NCBI GenBank assembly: GCA_902786265.1
Contig: CADACE010000013.1
Coordinates: 62,001-126,000 of the forward strand
Direction: 5' to 3'
Source of the DNA: an uncultured Chloroflexota bacterium
GTDB taxonomy: Bacteria; Chloroflexota; Anaerolineae; Anaerolineales; Anaerolineaceae
DNA: 64,000 bases
Shown here: in pieces, positions 40,811 through 49,792 of the stretch
How positions within the stretch are numbered: the first letter of the stretch is position 1
Layout of the letters: the number at the start of each line of letters is the position of its first letter
Made by a program: the position numbers and the translations under genes
Notes under the pieces: model-generated
Databases searched by the model: none
What the model was told of the DNA's origin: nothing
Seen by the model: the letters and a program-made list of their open reading frames with translations, nothing else

Positions 40811-43129
40811 ATGAAATTTACAGAAGGTTACTGGCTCCGCAGTGAGCGGTCCAACCCGCTTTACGCGGCGCAGGCTTATACCGCCGAAGAAATCCCGGGC
40901 GGGATGCGGGTACTGGCTCCCGCCAACAAGATCACCGGCCGGGCGGCCACTATTGACCAGCCCGCGATCACTGTGGAATTTACGGCAGCGGCTGAGAACG
41001 TGATCAAGGTGCGGATCCGCCATTTCCATGGTTACGATGCCCACGAACCGCGCTTCGATGTAACGGAAACAGCTGTGCCTTATACCGTAAGCATTGACGA
41101 TAAAGAGGCTGTGCTGAAGACCGGTGATGTGACGCTGCGGGTGAAGATGCACGACGACTGGCTGATGACCTTCGAGTCGGACGGCAAAGTGATCACCTCC
41201 TGCGGGTTCCGCAATCTTGGCTATATGCGCTGGGACAGGCAGCCTTCCACCATGTTCTGCGATGAGAATTATCTTTCCGGTAACTACAAGCCCTATATGC
41301 TCAGCGAGCTGTCGCTCAAACCGGGGGAATGTGTCTACGGCTTCGGTGAACGCTTCACCTCTTTCGTGAAAAACGGGCAGGTGGTCCAGACCTGGAATGA
41401 AGACGGCGGGACAGCATCCCAGGTGGCGTACAAGTGTATCCCCTTCTACATGACCAACCGCGGCTATGGTGTCTTTGTCGACCACAGCGGTCCCGTCGAA
41501 TTCGAGACTGCCAGCGAGAAAGTAGAATATGTCGGATTCTCTGTCCCCGGTGAGGAGCTGCGCTATTTTTTTATCTACGGACCCGAACCGAAGGACGTCC
41601 TGCGGCGCTATACCGGCCTCACCGGCAAACCGGCATTACCGCCTGCCTGGTCCTTCGGGCTGTGGCTTACGACTTCCTTCACCACCAGCTACGACGAAAA
41701 CACCATCATGTCCTTCATCAACGGCATGGCGGAGCGCAACATCCCTCTGCATGTGTTCCACTTTGACTGCTTCTGGATGAGGGAATTCCACCTCACCGAT
41801 TTTGAATGGGATCGGGCTGTAATTTCCGATCCGGAAAAGCTCATCGCGGAATGCCATGCCCGCGGGCTGCATACCTGTGCCTGGTTCAACCCCTATGTCG
41901 GGCAGAGCTCCGAATTCTTTGAGGAAGGGCTCAAAAACGGTTACTTCCTGCAGCGGGCAGACGGCAGAGGCATCAAACAGGTGGATATCTGGCAGGCAGG
42001 ACTGGCCATTGTCGACTTCACCAATCCGGCGGCGAAGAAATGGTATCAGGACAAACTGCGCAAACTGGTGGATACCGGCATCGATAGCTTCAAGACCGAT
42101 TTCGCCGAACGGATCCCGATCGATGTGAAGTATTATGACGGTTCTGATCCGCTCTTCATGCATAACCGCTATACCTATCTCTATAATCAGGCCTGCTTTG
42201 AGGTGCTGGAAGAAAAACGCGGTATTGGCGAGGCAATGCTCTTTGCCCGCTCCGCATCCGCGGGGAGCCAGAAATTCCCGGTCCACTGGGGCGGAGACTG
42301 CTCTGCCAGCTACGCTTCCATGGCGGAGACCCTGCGCGGCGGTCTTTCCCTGATGCTATCCGGTTTTTCCTTCTGGAGCCACGATATTTCCGGCTTTGAG
42401 GAGACCGCGACACCGGATGTCTATAAACGCTGGTGCGCTTTCGGCCTGCTTTCCACGCACAGCCGCCTGCATGGTTCCAAGAGCTACCGGGTCCCCTGGC
42501 TGTTTGATGAGGAAGCCTGCGATGTGCTGCGTTTCTTCACGGAATGGAAGTGCTGCCTGATGCCTTATCTCTACGGAGAGGCGGTGAGATCCCACCAAAC
42601 CGGCATCCCGGAAATGCGGCCGATGGTGCTGGAATTCCCGCATGACCCTGCCGTGAGTTATCTGGATATGCAGTATATGCTGGGCGGGAAGCTGCTTGTG
42701 GCTCCGGTCTTCAATGAAGAAGGACACGCGGATTATTATCTGCCGGAAGGCACCTGGACGCACCTGATCTCTGAAGAAAAACGGCAGGGCGGCCGCTGGT
42801 ATGCGGACGATTACGACTATTTCTCCCTGCCTCTGTATGTGAGGGAGAACAGCCTGATGCCACTGGGAGCGCGCAAAGACCGGCCGGATTATGATTACTG
42901 TGAGGGGCTGGAGCTGCATCTTTTTGAACCGAAAGACGGCGGTTCCGACCGGGTGATGATCCCCGATACCAAAGGGAATCCGGTCCTGGGGGCTTCCTTC
43001 CGCTGTGAAAACGGAGAAATCACCCTGACCCTCAGCCGCCCTGTCCCGGGGCTGAAGCTGGTGGTCCACGGCGGGGCTGATATCAAATCTTTCCCGATCG
43101 GTCAAACCGAAACCCGCATAACTCTTTGA
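40811..43129 (+). CDS. yicI: Alpha-xylosidase, GH31 (YicI-like)
   Basis: 772 residues, the same length as E. coli YicI; RBS AAAGGAGAA. Cytosolic (no signal peptide). Catalytic nucleophile D430 in FKTDFAERIP and acid/base D496 in HWGGDCSASY. WIREFHL-like (FWMREFHLTDFEWD) and SGFSFWSHDISGFE sequences are those of the alpha-xylosidase branch. It removes alpha-linked xylose, as from isoprimeverose and xyloglucan pieces. Lies behind the importer across a terminator and a heptad repeat, so it may have its own promoter. One residue differs from the usual KTDFGE: Ala replaces Gly. Confidence 0.9.
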   Translation: MKFTEGYWLRSERSNPLYAAQAYTAEEIPGGMRVLAPANKITGRAATIDQPAITVEFTAAAENVIKVRIRHFHGYDAHEPRFDVTETAVPYTVSIDDKEAVLKTGDVTLRVKMHDDWLMTFESDGKVITSCGFRNLGYMRWDRQPSTMFCDENYLSGNYKPYMLSELSLKPGECVYGFGERFTSFVKNGQVVQTWNEDGGTASQVAYKCIPFYMTNRGYGVFVDHSGPVEFETASEKVEYVGFSVPGEELRYFFIYGPEPKDVLRRYTGLTGKPALPPAWSFGLWLTTSFTTSYDENTIMSFINGMAERNIPLHVFHFDCFWMREFHLTDFEWDRAVISDPEKLIAECHARGLHTCAWFNPYVGQSSEFFEEGLKNGYFLQRADGRGIKQVDIWQAGLAIVDFTNPAAKKWYQDKLRKLVDTGIDSFKTDFAERIPIDVKYYDGSDPLFMHNRYTYLYNQACFEVLEEKRGIGEAMLFARSASAGSQKFPVHWGGDCSASYASMAETLRGGLSLMLSGFSFWSHDISGFEETATPDVYKRWCAFGLLSTHSRLHGSKSYRVPWLFDEEACDVLRFFTEWKCCLMPYLYGEAVRSHQTGIPEMRPMVLEFPHDPAVSYLDMQYMLGGKLLVAPVFNEEGHADYYLPEGTWTHLISEEKRQGGRWYADDYDYFSLPLYVRENSLMPLGARKDRPDYDYCEGLELHLFEPKDGGSDRVMIPDTKGNPVLGASFRCENGEITLTLSRPVPGLKLVVHGGADIKSFPIGQTETRITL

Positions 43130-43147
43130 ATCGTTTAATTGCGGATA

Positions 43148-43200
43148 AAAAGACGATTTCTCACATAAAGCCATTATGACGTGAGAAATCGTCTTTTACT
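43148..43200 (+). terminator. Terminator after GH31 gene
   Basis: 17-bp perfect stem AAAAGACGATTTCTCAC (43148-43164) with its complement (43181-43197), ending in TTTTACT. Confidence 0.88.
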
Positions 43201-43240
43201 ATCTGTGATATTTGCGTTATTCAAACAATTTTTTACGAAT

Positions 43241-43324
43241 AAATGCATATTTTTGGACAATTGTATTTCATAAAAATGCATATTTTGGGACATGATAATC
43301 AACAAAATTGCATATATTCGGACA
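43241..43324 (+). repeat. Three iteron-like direct repeats
   Basis: Consensus AATTGCATATWTTSGGACA-like 19-mers at about 43241, 43274 and 43306, in the same direction and 32 to 36 bases apart. They could be binding sites, or the multi-repeat end of a lost IS21-type element; no transposase is near. Confidence 0.65.
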
Positions 43325-43370
43325 TATTGCAGCATCATGTTGTACTGGTCATGAAAAGCAGATAAAAAAG

Positions 43371-43380
43371 TACCCGGGTA
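43371..43380. promoter_or_regulatory. Operator-like palindrome TACCCGGGTA
   Basis: Perfect 10-base palindrome with the same ACCCG core as the palindrome in the hip promoter. Possible second HipB site. Confidence 0.45.
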
Positions 43381-43474
43381 TGATTATTCAGTATGAAAAT
43401 TATACCCTTTCGGGATGATTTACTGTAATGTGACAATATTTATATCCTTTATGGTATAATCCTGTTAAACAATA

Positions 43475-43503
43475 TTGACAAAGAACCCGTACGGGTATAT
43501 TAT
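43475..43503 (+). promoter_or_regulatory. hip promoter with operator in the spacer
   Basis: TTGACA (43475-43480), 17-bp spacer, TATTAT (43498-43503). The 12-base perfect palindrome ACCCGTACGGGT (43485-43496) fills the spacer, so a bound HTH protein would block RNA polymerase. Confidence 0.75.
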
Positions 43504-43519
43504 TGTTGTATGGTAATTG

Positions 43520-43618
43520 TTCAGAACCTGATAATGAACAGCACCATTCCTGCGCAAGCGGGAAAACAGTTCGCCCCGGCTGGCGCCTCGGGTGAACCGT
43601 CTCCGCGCAGGTTCTGAA
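43520..43618. other. Structured 99-base leader between hip promoter and hipB
   Basis: TTCAGAACCTG and CAGGTTCTGAA pair over 11 bp at the ends. Inside are CCTGCGC/GCGCAGG (43549-43555, 43605-43611, competing with the outer pair at its edge) and GTTCGCCC/GGGTGAAC. Strongly folded RNA or a small REP-like insertion. Confidence 0.6.
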
Positions 43619-43630
43619 TAGGTACGTTGT

Positions 43631-43846
43631 ATGAATGAAATAGCCAAATTTATAAAAATCAATCGAAAGGCAGCCGGGCTGACGCAGAAAGAATTTGCCT
43701 TGCGTTCCGGGCTCGGTCTGCGCTTTGTTCGGGACCTGGAGCAGGGGAAAGAAACCGTCCGGATGGATAAAGTCAACCAGGCTTTGGCAATGTTCGGGAT
43801 GATTGCGGTTCCCGGAAAGATAAAGAGTGAAGAGAATGGCTTATAG
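43631..43846 (+). CDS. hipB: HipB-like XRE antitoxin/repressor
   Basis: 71 residues. Complete helix-turn-helix of the XRE type: IAKFIKINRKAAGLTQKEFALRSGLGLRFVRDLEQGKETV, the y4mF/HipB subfamily. In HipBST systems this protein binds the operator and joins the complex, while the antitoxin activity lies in HipS. The promoter palindrome ACCCGTACGGGT is the likely target. The end overlaps hipS by 11 bases. Confidence 0.85.
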   Translation: MNEIAKFIKINRKAAGLTQKEFALRSGLGLRFVRDLEQGKETVRMDKVNQALAMFGMIAVPGKIKSEENGL

Positions 43847-44162
43847 AAAAGCCTTTGTCTGTGTGTGTAATCGATATGCCGGGCTGCTTGAGGAGACTGA
43901 CGCGGGGTATTCGTTTGCTTATGATCAAGAATATCTGACATTGGAAAATCCTCTTCCTGTCAGCCTCACACTTCCGCTGCGGAAGGATCCGTATGTGTCA
44001 CAGACACTGTTTGCTTTTTTTGATGGACTGATCCCGGAAGGCTGGCTGTTGGATATTGTTTCGCACAATTGGAAAATCGATCAGAATGATCGCTTCGGTT
44101 TGTTGCTTGCGGCATGCCGGGACTGCATCGGCAATGTCAGTATTCGGGGAGATGTCCAATGA
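43836..44162 (+). CDS. hipS: HipS-like antitoxin (HipA N-terminal subdomain)
   Basis: 108 residues from the ATG at 43836 (the GTG at 43827 is less likely). It matches only the N-terminal subdomain of HipA kinases: CVCNRYAGLLEETDAGYSFAYDQEYL, then PLPVSLTLPLRKDPY, FFDGLIPEGWLLDIV and DRFGLLLAACRDCIGNVSI. In the E. coli O127 HipBST system this stand-alone piece neutralises HipT. It overlaps hipB and hipT, so the three genes are made together. Confidence 0.85.
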   Translation: MAYRKAFVCVCNRYAGLLEETDAGYSFAYDQEYLTLENPLPVSLTLPLRKDPYVSQTLFAFFDGLIPEGWLLDIVSHNWKIDQNDRFGLLLAACRDCIGNVSIRGDVQ

Positions 44163-45130
44163 ATTGCCTGTGCTGCTCCAAACCGATCACTGCATCCGCA
44201 TCTGAAGAAGAACGGATTACTGGTTGGCACCGATCCTGTGTCCGGCGTTTCTTCGGGACCCGTAAGCTGCCGGAAATCGATATCACGGAAGAAAAACTGC
44301 TTGAACTGGCTCGGGAAAGTGTCAATCAGGGACTTACGGTTCCTGGAGTTCAGAAGAAAATCTCTCTGCACTTAACCACCGGCATAAATCCGCGTTTGAC
44401 TTTGGTAAATTATCCGACCGGGTTTATCCTGAAACCACAGACTGCTGAATATGAAAATCTCCCGGAATGTGAATATCTGGCGATGCGGATGGCAGCGGCT
44501 GCAGGCATCAAAACAGTGCCGTTTGCTTTGATTCGGCTCCATGGAGAGGAAAACAATCTCGCATATATTACCCGGAGAATCGATCGGGTTGGGAATAATA
44601 CACCGGAAATGCTTGCAATGGAGGATTTTTGCCAGTTGGATGGCCGCCTTGCTCAGGATAAATACCGCGGCTCCTATGAACGCTGTGCTAAAATCATACA
44701 GCGTTATTCCGATCGTCCCGGTATAGATCTGACCGATTTTTATTACCGGCTTTTGATCTCTTTCGTAATTGGCAATTCAGACTTGCATCTGAAGAATCTT
44801 TCGCTGATCGAAACAAATCCCGGAAGTCAGAAATATATTTTATCCCCCGTTTATGATTTTCTGCCGGTCAATGCGGTACTGCCGGAAGATGAAGATGACT
44901 TTGCGTTGACAATGTGCGGGAAGAACCGCAGTATCCGAAAGAATGATTTTGTCAGGTTTGCAGTAAGTATAGGAATAATGGAGAAGGTTGCAGCTGCTTT
45001 GGTTGAACAATGTATCAGTCAGGAAAAACTGTTTCTCTCCCTGGCAGAAGCATCCATACTGCCTGCAAATCTGAAATCTGCCGTTATCAACCTGATTTCT
45101 GACCGAATGACAACCCTGAAAGGCGTTTGA
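44159..45130 (+). CDS. hipT: HipT-like serine/threonine kinase toxin
   Basis: 323 residues from the ATG at 44159 (ATGA overlap with hipS). Residues 1-30 have a zinc-finger-like set: CLCC and WHRSC. The Gly-rich loop is LTVPGVQKKISL (59-70). Where HipT of E. coli O127 has the Ser-Ile-Ser autophosphorylation motif this protein appears to have Thr-Val-Pro, so only the first position could be phosphorylated. The catalytic NSDLHLKN (D208, N213) and the metal-binding YDF (D233) are intact, so the kinase looks active. The known HipT target is tryptophanyl-tRNA synthetase; here the target is unknown. Confidence 0.85.
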   Translation: MNCLCCSKPITASASEEERITGWHRSCVRRFFGTRKLPEIDITEEKLLELARESVNQGLTVPGVQKKISLHLTTGINPRLTLVNYPTGFILKPQTAEYENLPECEYLAMRMAAAAGIKTVPFALIRLHGEENNLAYITRRIDRVGNNTPEMLAMEDFCQLDGRLAQDKYRGSYERCAKIIQRYSDRPGIDLTDFYYRLLISFVIGNSDLHLKNLSLIETNPGSQKYILSPVYDFLPVNAVLPEDEDDFALTMCGKNRSIRKNDFVRFAVSIGIMEKVAAALVEQCISQEKLFLSLAEASILPANLKSAVINLISDRMTTLKGV

Positions 45131-45183
45131 AATTGTGATCCGCTGCCGGCTGTTATCTCACGGAAAAAGGGGACCGAACTCTC

Positions 45184-45212
45184 TTTACAAATGAATTGTT
45201 TGGCATTAAAAT
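45184..45212 (+). promoter_or_regulatory. Promoter of the peptide importer operon
   Basis: TTTACA (45184-45189), 17-bp spacer, TAAAAT (45207-45212), about 70 bases before the binding-protein start. Confidence 0.65.
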
Positions 45213-45280
45213 ACAATAACTCAGGATGATGCATCTTTTGTCGGGATGTGTCTCAAAAAATATTTAATGGAGGCAGATAC

Positions 45281-46840
45281 ATGAAGAAAGTCTTATTAGC
45301 GGTACTTGCTGTCATTATGATGACAGTCTTTGGTTTCTCCGGCGTGCTTGCTGAAGGAACGATCAAGAATGATCTTGTTATCGGTGTCGCACAGGAAATC
45401 AATGAATTGAATCCTATGATGCAGAATGACCAGATCAACAACAACTGTTTCGCGCTGACGCACGAACGACTTGTTTTCCTGGATAATGCTCATGGTTATG
45501 AGATTTATCCTGAAATTGCCGAAAGCTGGGAATGGACAGACGAAACCCATCTGGTTTTCCACCTGAACCCGAATGTGAAATTCAGCAACGGCACTCCGCT
45601 GACCGCCGATGATGTGGTCTTCACACTCAACCGCGCCCGCAGCGATGATCCGACCCTTTCCAAGGTCTCCGGTCAGCTGGGTCTGGTAACGGATGTCAGC
45701 AAGATCGATGACTATACCGTCCAGGTCACGACCTCTGCATACAGCAATGAACTGATCTACAACTTCGGTTCCTATCCGCTTGTTATCCAGTCCAAGGCTG
45801 CTTATGAAGATGCGAATAACGCTGAACCGTGGCTGATCGGTACCGGCCCGTATACCTTCAAGGAATGGAAAGAAGGTCAGTATGTGACCTACACCAAGAA
45901 TGAAGATTACTGGAACAAGGAAAACCGCCCCAGCTATGCAAATGAGATCACCTTCAAGTTCCTGCTTGAGGCTTCCCAGCGCGCTATTGCCTTGCAGAAC
46001 GGTGAGATCGACGTCTGTGTTGATCCCCCTGTGACCGATCTCCGCTTCCTGGAAGACGATGAGAACGTGACCGTTCACACCCAGGCCGGCACCAGACTGT
46101 TCTACCTCGGTATGAACGTTGCGAAAGATCCGTTCACTAATGAGAAGCTCCGCCAGGCTGTTTCCTGCGCAGTCGACAAGGAAACCGTCATCGCGATCGT
46201 CCTCGATGATCTCGGCAAGTGGCAGACCTCTGTCCTGAACCGCGGTGCCTGGTCCTTCCTCGATAATGATCAGATCGAAGGCTACACCTATGACGTGGAC
46301 CGCGCGAAAGCCCTCTTCGAAGAAGCCGGTTACAAGCCGGGCGAACTGACTGTTGAGCTCTTCACCCCGACCGATGATCCGTACAAGACCATCGCCCCGA
46401 TCATCCAGGCGAACCTGAAGGAAATCGGCATCAATGTTGACATCAAGTCCATGGACCAGGCAACCCTGAAGTCCGAATGTGCTGCGGGACACCAGCAGAT
46501 GTTCCTGTGGCGCTGGAATATCGGTGCCCGCGTGGATGAAACCTATCGTGAACTGTTCTACACCGGTTTCCCGACCAACTATGCTCAGCTGAGCGATCCG
46601 GTCGTCGATGACCTGGCCGATAAGGTCCTCACCGAAATGGATCAGGACAAGCGCCTGCAGTACAGCTATGACTATCAGAACTACATGGCTGAAAAGGTCT
46701 ATCAGGTCCCGCTTTATGTTCCGGATCTTGTGATTGCCTACAACAAGGGCCTCGTTGTTTCCGATGCATATGATCAGCCGGGCGTCCTGTTCGCCGGCGG
46801 CGGCAACCACTTCTGGGCCCGCGCCTATGTTGAACAATAA
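45281..46840 (+). CDS. Peptide-binding protein of ABC transporter (family 5)
   Basis: 519 residues from the ATG at 45281, which has GGAGG upstream; a longer frame from 45248 lacks an RBS. Sec signal peptide (ending VLAEG) without lipobox. SBP_bac_5 fold of DppA/OppA: IGVAQEINELNPMMQNDQIN, EIAESWEWTDETHLVFHLNP, TADDVVFTLNRA and TGPYTFKEW. It should bind di- or oligopeptides and hand them to the permeases that follow. A GC-rich hairpin after its stop may keep it more abundant than the permeases. Confidence 0.9.
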   Translation: MKKVLLAVLAVIMMTVFGFSGVLAEGTIKNDLVIGVAQEINELNPMMQNDQINNNCFALTHERLVFLDNAHGYEIYPEIAESWEWTDETHLVFHLNPNVKFSNGTPLTADDVVFTLNRARSDDPTLSKVSGQLGLVTDVSKIDDYTVQVTTSAYSNELIYNFGSYPLVIQSKAAYEDANNAEPWLIGTGPYTFKEWKEGQYVTYTKNEDYWNKENRPSYANEITFKFLLEASQRAIALQNGEIDVCVDPPVTDLRFLEDDENVTVHTQAGTRLFYLGMNVAKDPFTNEKLRQAVSCAVDKETVIAIVLDDLGKWQTSVLNRGAWSFLDNDQIEGYTYDVDRAKALFEEAGYKPGELTVELFTPTDDPYKTIAPIIQANLKEIGINVDIKSMDQATLKSECAAGHQQMFLWRWNIGARVDETYRELFYTGFPTNYAQLSDPVVDDLADKVLTEMDQDKRLQYSYDYQNYMAEKVYQVPLYVPDLVIAYNKGLVVSDAYDQPGVLFAGGGNHFWARAYVEQ

Positions 46841-46867
46841 TTTATAAATTCTGAATCTTTGATATAT

Positions 46868-46892
46868 CCGGCGGGTCTTCATGACCCGCCGG
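46868..46892 (+). terminator. Partial terminator/stabiliser hairpin after the binding-protein gene
   Basis: CCGGCGGGTC/GACCCGCCGG, 5-base loop, weak T stretch behind it. This is a common arrangement for uneven expression within an importer operon. Confidence 0.65.
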
Positions 46893-46950
46893 TCGTTAAT
46901 TTTTACATTATTCGGTCAAACCTTTGGTTTTATAAGGAGCACAATCCGAT

Positions 46951-47886
46951 ATGTTCCGATACATTCTCAAACGGATAATCATCCTGATCCCGACCCTTCT
47001 GGCAACGTCCCTGCTCATCTTCTGGGCGATGGACCTCGCGGGGGGTGATCCTGTAGATCAGATCCTTCCGGAAAACGCCACCTATGAGCAGAAGGACGCG
47101 CTGAGGGAGGAAATGGGATTGAATGATCCCTTCTTTATCCGATACTTCCGTTATATCGGAGGTATCCTGAAAGGCGACATGGGAGAATCCTACATCACGC
47201 ATCGTGATGTGTTTCAAACCTTTATGGGCCGCCTGAATATGACGCTTTTGCTGGGAGGCAGCGCGCTGATCTTTGCCTGTATCATCTCCATTCCGCTCGG
47301 CATCTATACAGCGCTGCACCAGAACACCTGGAAGGATACAGCCGCGATGATCGTCGCGCTGTTTGGTGTGTCCATGCCGAACTTCTGGCTGGGCCTGATG
47401 CTCATCCTGCTCTTTTCCCTCAAACTGGGATGGCTTCCTTCAGGCGGCACCGGCGGATTTCAGTACCTGATCCTGCCGTCTGTCACGGTCGGCCTTGGTC
47501 TGGCGGCTTTGCTGACACGCACGACCCGCAGCGCCATGCTGGACGTCCTGCGTCAGGATTATATGACCACGGCGAAAGCCAAAGGTGCATCCCGCAACCG
47601 GGTCATCTATAATCACGGGCTGCGCAATGCCATCATCCCGATCATCACCGCTATCGGTATGCAGTTCAGCTATGTTATGACGGGTTCCGCGCTGGCCGAA
47701 ACCGTATTTGGCTGGCCCGGTATCGGCCGTTTGGTTGTCGATTCCATCAACAAGCGCGATACGCCGATGGTTACCGGTTCCATCATCCTCTGCTGTGTGC
47801 TGATGGCCGTGATCAACCTGGCTGTAGATATCATCTACGCGTTCTGCGATCCGAGGATCAAAGCGCAGTACTCCGGAAAGGGATAA
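46951..47886 (+). CDS. dppB: Peptide ABC transporter permease (DppB type)
   Basis: 311 residues, six membrane helices, RBS AAGGAGC. N-terminal MFRYILKRIIILIPTLL is typical of DppB/OppB. The EAA loop MTTAKAKGASRNRVIYNHGLRNA lies near residue 205, and VMTGSALAETVFGWPGIGRLV near 240. First permease of the operon. Confidence 0.93.
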   Translation: MFRYILKRIIILIPTLLATSLLIFWAMDLAGGDPVDQILPENATYEQKDALREEMGLNDPFFIRYFRYIGGILKGDMGESYITHRDVFQTFMGRLNMTLLLGGSALIFACIISIPLGIYTALHQNTWKDTAAMIVALFGVSMPNFWLGLMLILLFSLKLGWLPSGGTGGFQYLILPSVTVGLGLAALLTRTTRSAMLDVLRQDYMTTAKAKGASRNRVIYNHGLRNAIIPIITAIGMQFSYVMTGSALAETVFGWPGIGRLVVDSINKRDTPMVTGSIILCCVLMAVINLAVDIIYAFCDPRIKAQYSGKG

Positions 47887-47890
47887 AGAT

Positions 47891-48781
47891 ATGAAACTGT
47901 TCAACAAGAAAAAGACAGACGGCACTGAAATGATCGGGCGGTCCCTGGGTCAGGAAACCTGGCGGCGGCTCAAGAAAAATAAAGGTGCCATGATGGGCAT
48001 CGCTTTCATTATCCTTCTTCTGATCGGGACGGCGCTTGCCAGCATCTTCTATGATTATGACAAAGACATCATCGGTATGACGCGGGACCGCTTTATGGCT
48101 CCGAACTGGCAGCATCCTTTCGGGACAGATAATATGGGGCGTGATATCTTTGCCCGTGTGATTTACGGAGCGAAGTATTCCCTCTTTATCAGTTTCGGTT
48201 CCACGTTACTGGGGCTCATCGTAGGGCTGGCTCTCGGCGCGGTGGCCGGTTATTACGGCGGCCTTGTCGACAACATCATCATGCGGCTGACGGATATCTT
48301 CTATTCCATTCCCTATATCATGATTGCCGTGGTGGTCGTTTCGATCCTCGGTACCAGCATGTCGAGCCTGCTTTTCGCCATGGCATTAGGGACCTTCTGC
48401 AACTTTGCGCGTATCGGCAGGGCATCGGTCATGACTGTTCGTGATATGGAATTTGTGGAAGCCGGCCGCGCGATCGGTCTGCCGACCTGGAAGATCATCC
48501 TGAAGCACATCCTGCCGAACTGCCTTTCCGCGATCATCGTCCAGACCACTTTGAAGGTCGGTTCCAACATTATTTCCGCGTCCTCACTCTCTTTCCTGGG
48601 AGTCGGGATCACTCCGCCGACGCCGGAATGGGGCGCTATGCTTTCCGACGGCCGTTCCTACATCCGCAGTTCCGGCTGGATGTGTCTTTTCCCGGGTCTC
48701 GCGATCATGTTCACCGTTCTTGCCCTGAACCTTCTGGGCGACGGCCTGCGTGATGCCATGGACCCGAAACTGAAGCGCTAA
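47891..48781 (+). CDS. dppC: Peptide ABC transporter permease (DppC type)
   Basis: 296 residues, RBS AAAGGGATAA, four bases after dppB. N-terminal OppC_N-like segment (TWRRLKKNKGAMMGIAFIILL), then HPFGTDNMGRDIFARVIYGAK, EAA loop FVEAGRAIGLPTWKIILKHILPN and TPPTPEWGAML. Confidence 0.93.
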   Translation: MKLFNKKKTDGTEMIGRSLGQETWRRLKKNKGAMMGIAFIILLLIGTALASIFYDYDKDIIGMTRDRFMAPNWQHPFGTDNMGRDIFARVIYGAKYSLFISFGSTLLGLIVGLALGAVAGYYGGLVDNIIMRLTDIFYSIPYIMIAVVVVSILGTSMSSLLFAMALGTFCNFARIGRASVMTVRDMEFVEAGRAIGLPTWKIILKHILPNCLSAIIVQTTLKVGSNIISASSLSFLGVGITPPTPEWGAMLSDGRSYIRSSGWMCLFPGLAIMFTVLALNLLGDGLRDAMDPKLKR

Positions 48782-48793
48782 GGGGGATTGCTC

Positions 48794-49792
48794 ATGGAAA
48801 ATGTATTAGAGGTAAAAGATCTGGTCGTCCGTTATGATACGGATGACGGCATCGTACGTGCCATTAACGGCATCTCCTTCAGCATCGGACGGGAGCGGAC
48901 GCTTGGCCTGGTGGGTGAAACCGGCGCGGGGAAGACAACGACCGCGCTGAGCATCCTGAACCTGGTCCCGGATCCGCCGGGAGTGATTTCTTCCGGTTCG
49001 ATCATCCTGGACGGTAAAGAAATTCTGGAAATGGGTGAAAAGGAACTGGAGCACATGCGCGGCAATGATGTCGCCATGATCTTCCAGGATCCCATGACAG
49101 CGCTGAATCCGGTGATCACAGTCGGTGAACAGATCGCCGAATCCGTGATGCTGCATGAAAAGCTTACCAAAGAAAAAGCTATGGAACGCGCGAAAGAGAT
49201 GCTGGAACTGGTCGGCATTTCCGGTTCCCGCGCTTACGATTATCCGCACCAGCTTTCCGGCGGGATGAAACAGCGTGTTGTGATCGCTATTGCCCTGGCA
49301 TGCCATCCGTCCCTGCTGATCGCTGATGAACCGACGACCGCGCTGGACGTCACGATCCAGGCGCAGGTGCTGGCGCTCATCAAAGAACTGATCGACAACA
49401 ACCACATGTCGATGCTGATGATCACCCATGATCTGGGCGTTGTGGCTGAAGTATGCGATGACGTCGCTGTGATGTATGCCGGCAGGATCGTTGAGATCGG
49501 AACCGCGGATGAGGTGTTCAATCACACTTTGCACCCGTATACGGAAGGGCTGTTTGACTCCCTGCCGAACCTGCGGCAGCGCGGAGAAGAGCTGATCCCG
49601 ATCAAAGGGCTCATGCCGGACCCGATGCACCTGCCGGAAGGCTGCAGTTTCAGTCCCAGATGCCCCTACGCTACGGAAGAATGTCATCGTGCCCTGCCGG
49701 AGCTGAAGCTTGTGAACGGAACGCACTATGTCGCCTGCGGCCGATATGCGGACCCGTCATTCCGCATCAGGAGGAACCCAGATGGAAAATAA
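48794..49792 (+). CDS. dppD: Peptide ABC transporter ATPase (DppD type)
   Basis: 332 residues from the ATG at 48794 with AAGGGGG upstream. Walker [10 protein letters not shown] near 40, signature [15 protein letters not shown], Walker [14 protein letters not shown]-loop ITHDLGVV. The C-terminal oligopeptide-transporter extension has cysteines ([16 protein letters not shown]) that may hold a Fe-S cluster, as in DppD. Confidence 0.94.
   Translation: MENVLEVKDLVVRYDTDDGIVRAINGISFSIGRERTLGLVGETGAGKTTTALSILNLVPDPPGVISSGSIILDGKEILEMGEKELEHMRGNDVAMIFQDPMTALNPVITVGEQIAESVMLHEKLTKEKAMERAKEMLELVGISGSRAYDYPHQLSGGMKQRVVIAIALACHPSLLIADEPTTALDVTIQAQVLALIKELIDNNHMSMLMITHDLGVVAEVCDDVAVMYAGRIVEIGTADEVFNHTLHPYTEGLFDSLPNLRQRGEELIPIKGLMPDPMHLPEGCSFSPRCPYATEECHRALPELKLVNGTHYVACGRYADPSFRIRRNPDGK

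Larger units (their letters stand above)
43130..43630. other. Intergenic region upstream of the HipBST locus
   Basis: It holds a terminator, three iteron-like repeats, two operator-like palindromes with a promoter, and a 99-base inverted-repeat leader, each listed separately. I see no gene. Confidence 0.7.

Noticed and set aside
45296..46882. 528-codon minus-strand frame over the peptide-binding protein gene
   Set aside because: Long antisense frames also lie over the alpha- and beta-galactosidase genes. They arise from the host codon bias and have no RBS or domain.
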